DNA from: an uncultured Bacteroidota bacterium
GTDB taxonomy: Bacteria > Bacteroidota > Bacteroidia > Flavobacteriales > Flavobacteriaceae
Length of the DNA stretch: 6,243 bases
Assembly: GCA_903819815.1 (NCBI GenBank)
Contig: CAIJFC010000083.1
Coordinates: forward strand, 1-6,243
Direction: 5' to 3'
This document shows, one piece after another, positions 6,072 to 6,243 of the stretch (its first letter is position 1; every line of letters begins with the position of its first letter). Position numbers and translations under genes: made by a program. The notes under the pieces were generated by a model that saw only the letters and a program-made list of their open reading frames with translations, had not been told where the DNA came from and ran no database searches.

Positions 6072-6096
6072 AAACCCCTATATTTTAAAGGGGTTT
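6072..6096 (+). other. Hairpin before the right tRNA repeat
   Basis: AAACCCCT (6072-6079) pairs with AGGGGTTT (6089-6096) around a 9-base loop. No T tract follows on either strand, so it is at best a weak terminator for the hydrolase transcript. Its stem resembles the CCCCTT/AAGGGG stem of the left terminator, so it may be a decayed relative or a structural element of the right end. Confidence 0.4.
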
Positions 6097-6123
6097 ACGG
6101 TTCTAAAAAATATTAAAGATATT

Positions 6124-6166
6124 TTCATAACCCTGAGGTCGAGAGTTCAAATCTCTCTCTCGCTAC
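6124..6166 (+). repeat. Right att-like repeat: 3' half of a CAT-anticodon tRNA
   Basis: Same tRNA reading as the left copy: anticodon CAT at 6126-6128, T-stem 6141-6145 with 6153-6157 (GAGAG/CTCTC), acceptor strand 6158-6164, discriminator A6165. The upstream sequence does not form a tRNA 5' half, so this copy is certainly partial. The two differences from the left copy (6142 and 6156) fall on opposite sides of one T-stem base pair, replacing G-C by A-T. Confidence 0.85.
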
Positions 6167-6187
6167 AAAAGAAAATTCAATGAAACT

Positions 6188-6218
6188 GCGGTTTAGTGTA
6201 CACTAAACCGCTTTTTTT
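6188..6218 (+). terminator. Rho-independent terminator after the right tRNA repeat
   Basis: A perfect 24-base palindrome (6188-6211, half-site GCGGTTTAGTGT) is followed by seven T (6212-6218). It lies 21 bases after the right repeat. It is unrelated in sequence to the left terminator, so it is probably either the original chromosomal tRNA terminator displaced by insertion or the terminator of the next cassette. The remaining 25 bases of the window show nothing recognisable. Confidence 0.85.
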
Positions 6219-6243
6219 ATGTCGAATATTTTATTACTTTTAC

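Larger units (their letters stand above)
2..6166. mobile_element. Candidate integrative element or cassette bounded by partial tRNA repeats, no integrase
   Basis: Two direct 43-bp copies of a tRNA 3' half lie 6122 bp apart and enclose five protein genes. Inside each copy is a pair of AAGTGAGGAA direct repeats, so a circular form would place a tRNA core between two pairs of candidate arm sites, as in the attP of tyrosine-recombinase elements. No integrase, transposase, relaxase, replication or capsid gene is present. The unit would therefore be a satellite or cargo cassette moved in trans, or a degraded island. Left base 1 (A) would be tRNA position 31 and cannot pair with C39, so the left copy is probably also only a 3' fragment; the unit may belong to a tandem array inserted in one tRNA locus. 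The repeats are seen directly; mobility is inferred. Confidence 0.6.

Noticed and set aside
1..6243. CRISPR array or integron attC sites
   Set aside because: No regularly spaced repeats with unique spacers and no attC-like folded sites were seen. The short repeats found are only two pairs at the element ends.

Overview
The window looks like a piece of a Bacteroidota (probably flavobacterial) chromosome. The DNA is very AT-rich. The leaders lack strong Shine-Dalgarno sequences, and both strands of the one divergent intergenic region carry a TAnnTTTG-type -7 box. The protein families also fit that phylum. No species can be named from the sequence alone.

Layout: the window is bounded by two direct copies of a 43-bp sequence (2-44 and 6124-6166, 41/43 identical) that match the 3' half of a CAT-anticodon tRNA, most like initiator tRNA-fMet, from the anticodon loop to the discriminator base. 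Each copy is followed by a rho-independent terminator (50-83 and 6188-6218). Just inside each copy lies a pair of identical 10-bp direct repeats, AAGTGAGGAA (118-127 and 185-194; 6021-6030 and 6034-6043). Together these read as an integrative element or cassette of about 6.1 kb with tRNA-derived att sites and candidate recombinase arm sites. It contains no integrase, so it would have to be moved in trans.

Cargo: four minus-strand genes run from 5012 to 267. They encode (i) a 768-aa protein with a short conserved N-terminal module, coiled coil, TPR-like helices and a C-terminal DUF1566/Lcl-type domain; (ii) a 245-aa HhH-GPD DNA glycosylase-like protein with both catalytic-type residues; (iii) a 423-aa paralogue of (i) with the same N-terminal module and TPR region but ending in a membrane segment; and (iv) a 112-aa small protein with a conserved aromatic RSWTG motif. 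The last three genes overlap (8 and 14 bp). A divergent plus-strand gene (5116-5928) encodes a YqiA-like alpha/beta-hydrolase with a recognisable catalytic triad.

The most striking feature is a perfect 37-bp repeat at the starts of the two TPR genes. It covers exactly four upstream bases plus the first 11 codons, while the rest of the two proteins is only moderately similar. A reasonable but untested reading is a multi-gene conflict or anti-phage module. In it, two proteins with a common N-terminal tag (one membrane-anchored, one with a lectin-like C-terminus) would work with a DNA glycosylase-like enzyme. No member matches a named defence system that I recognise.
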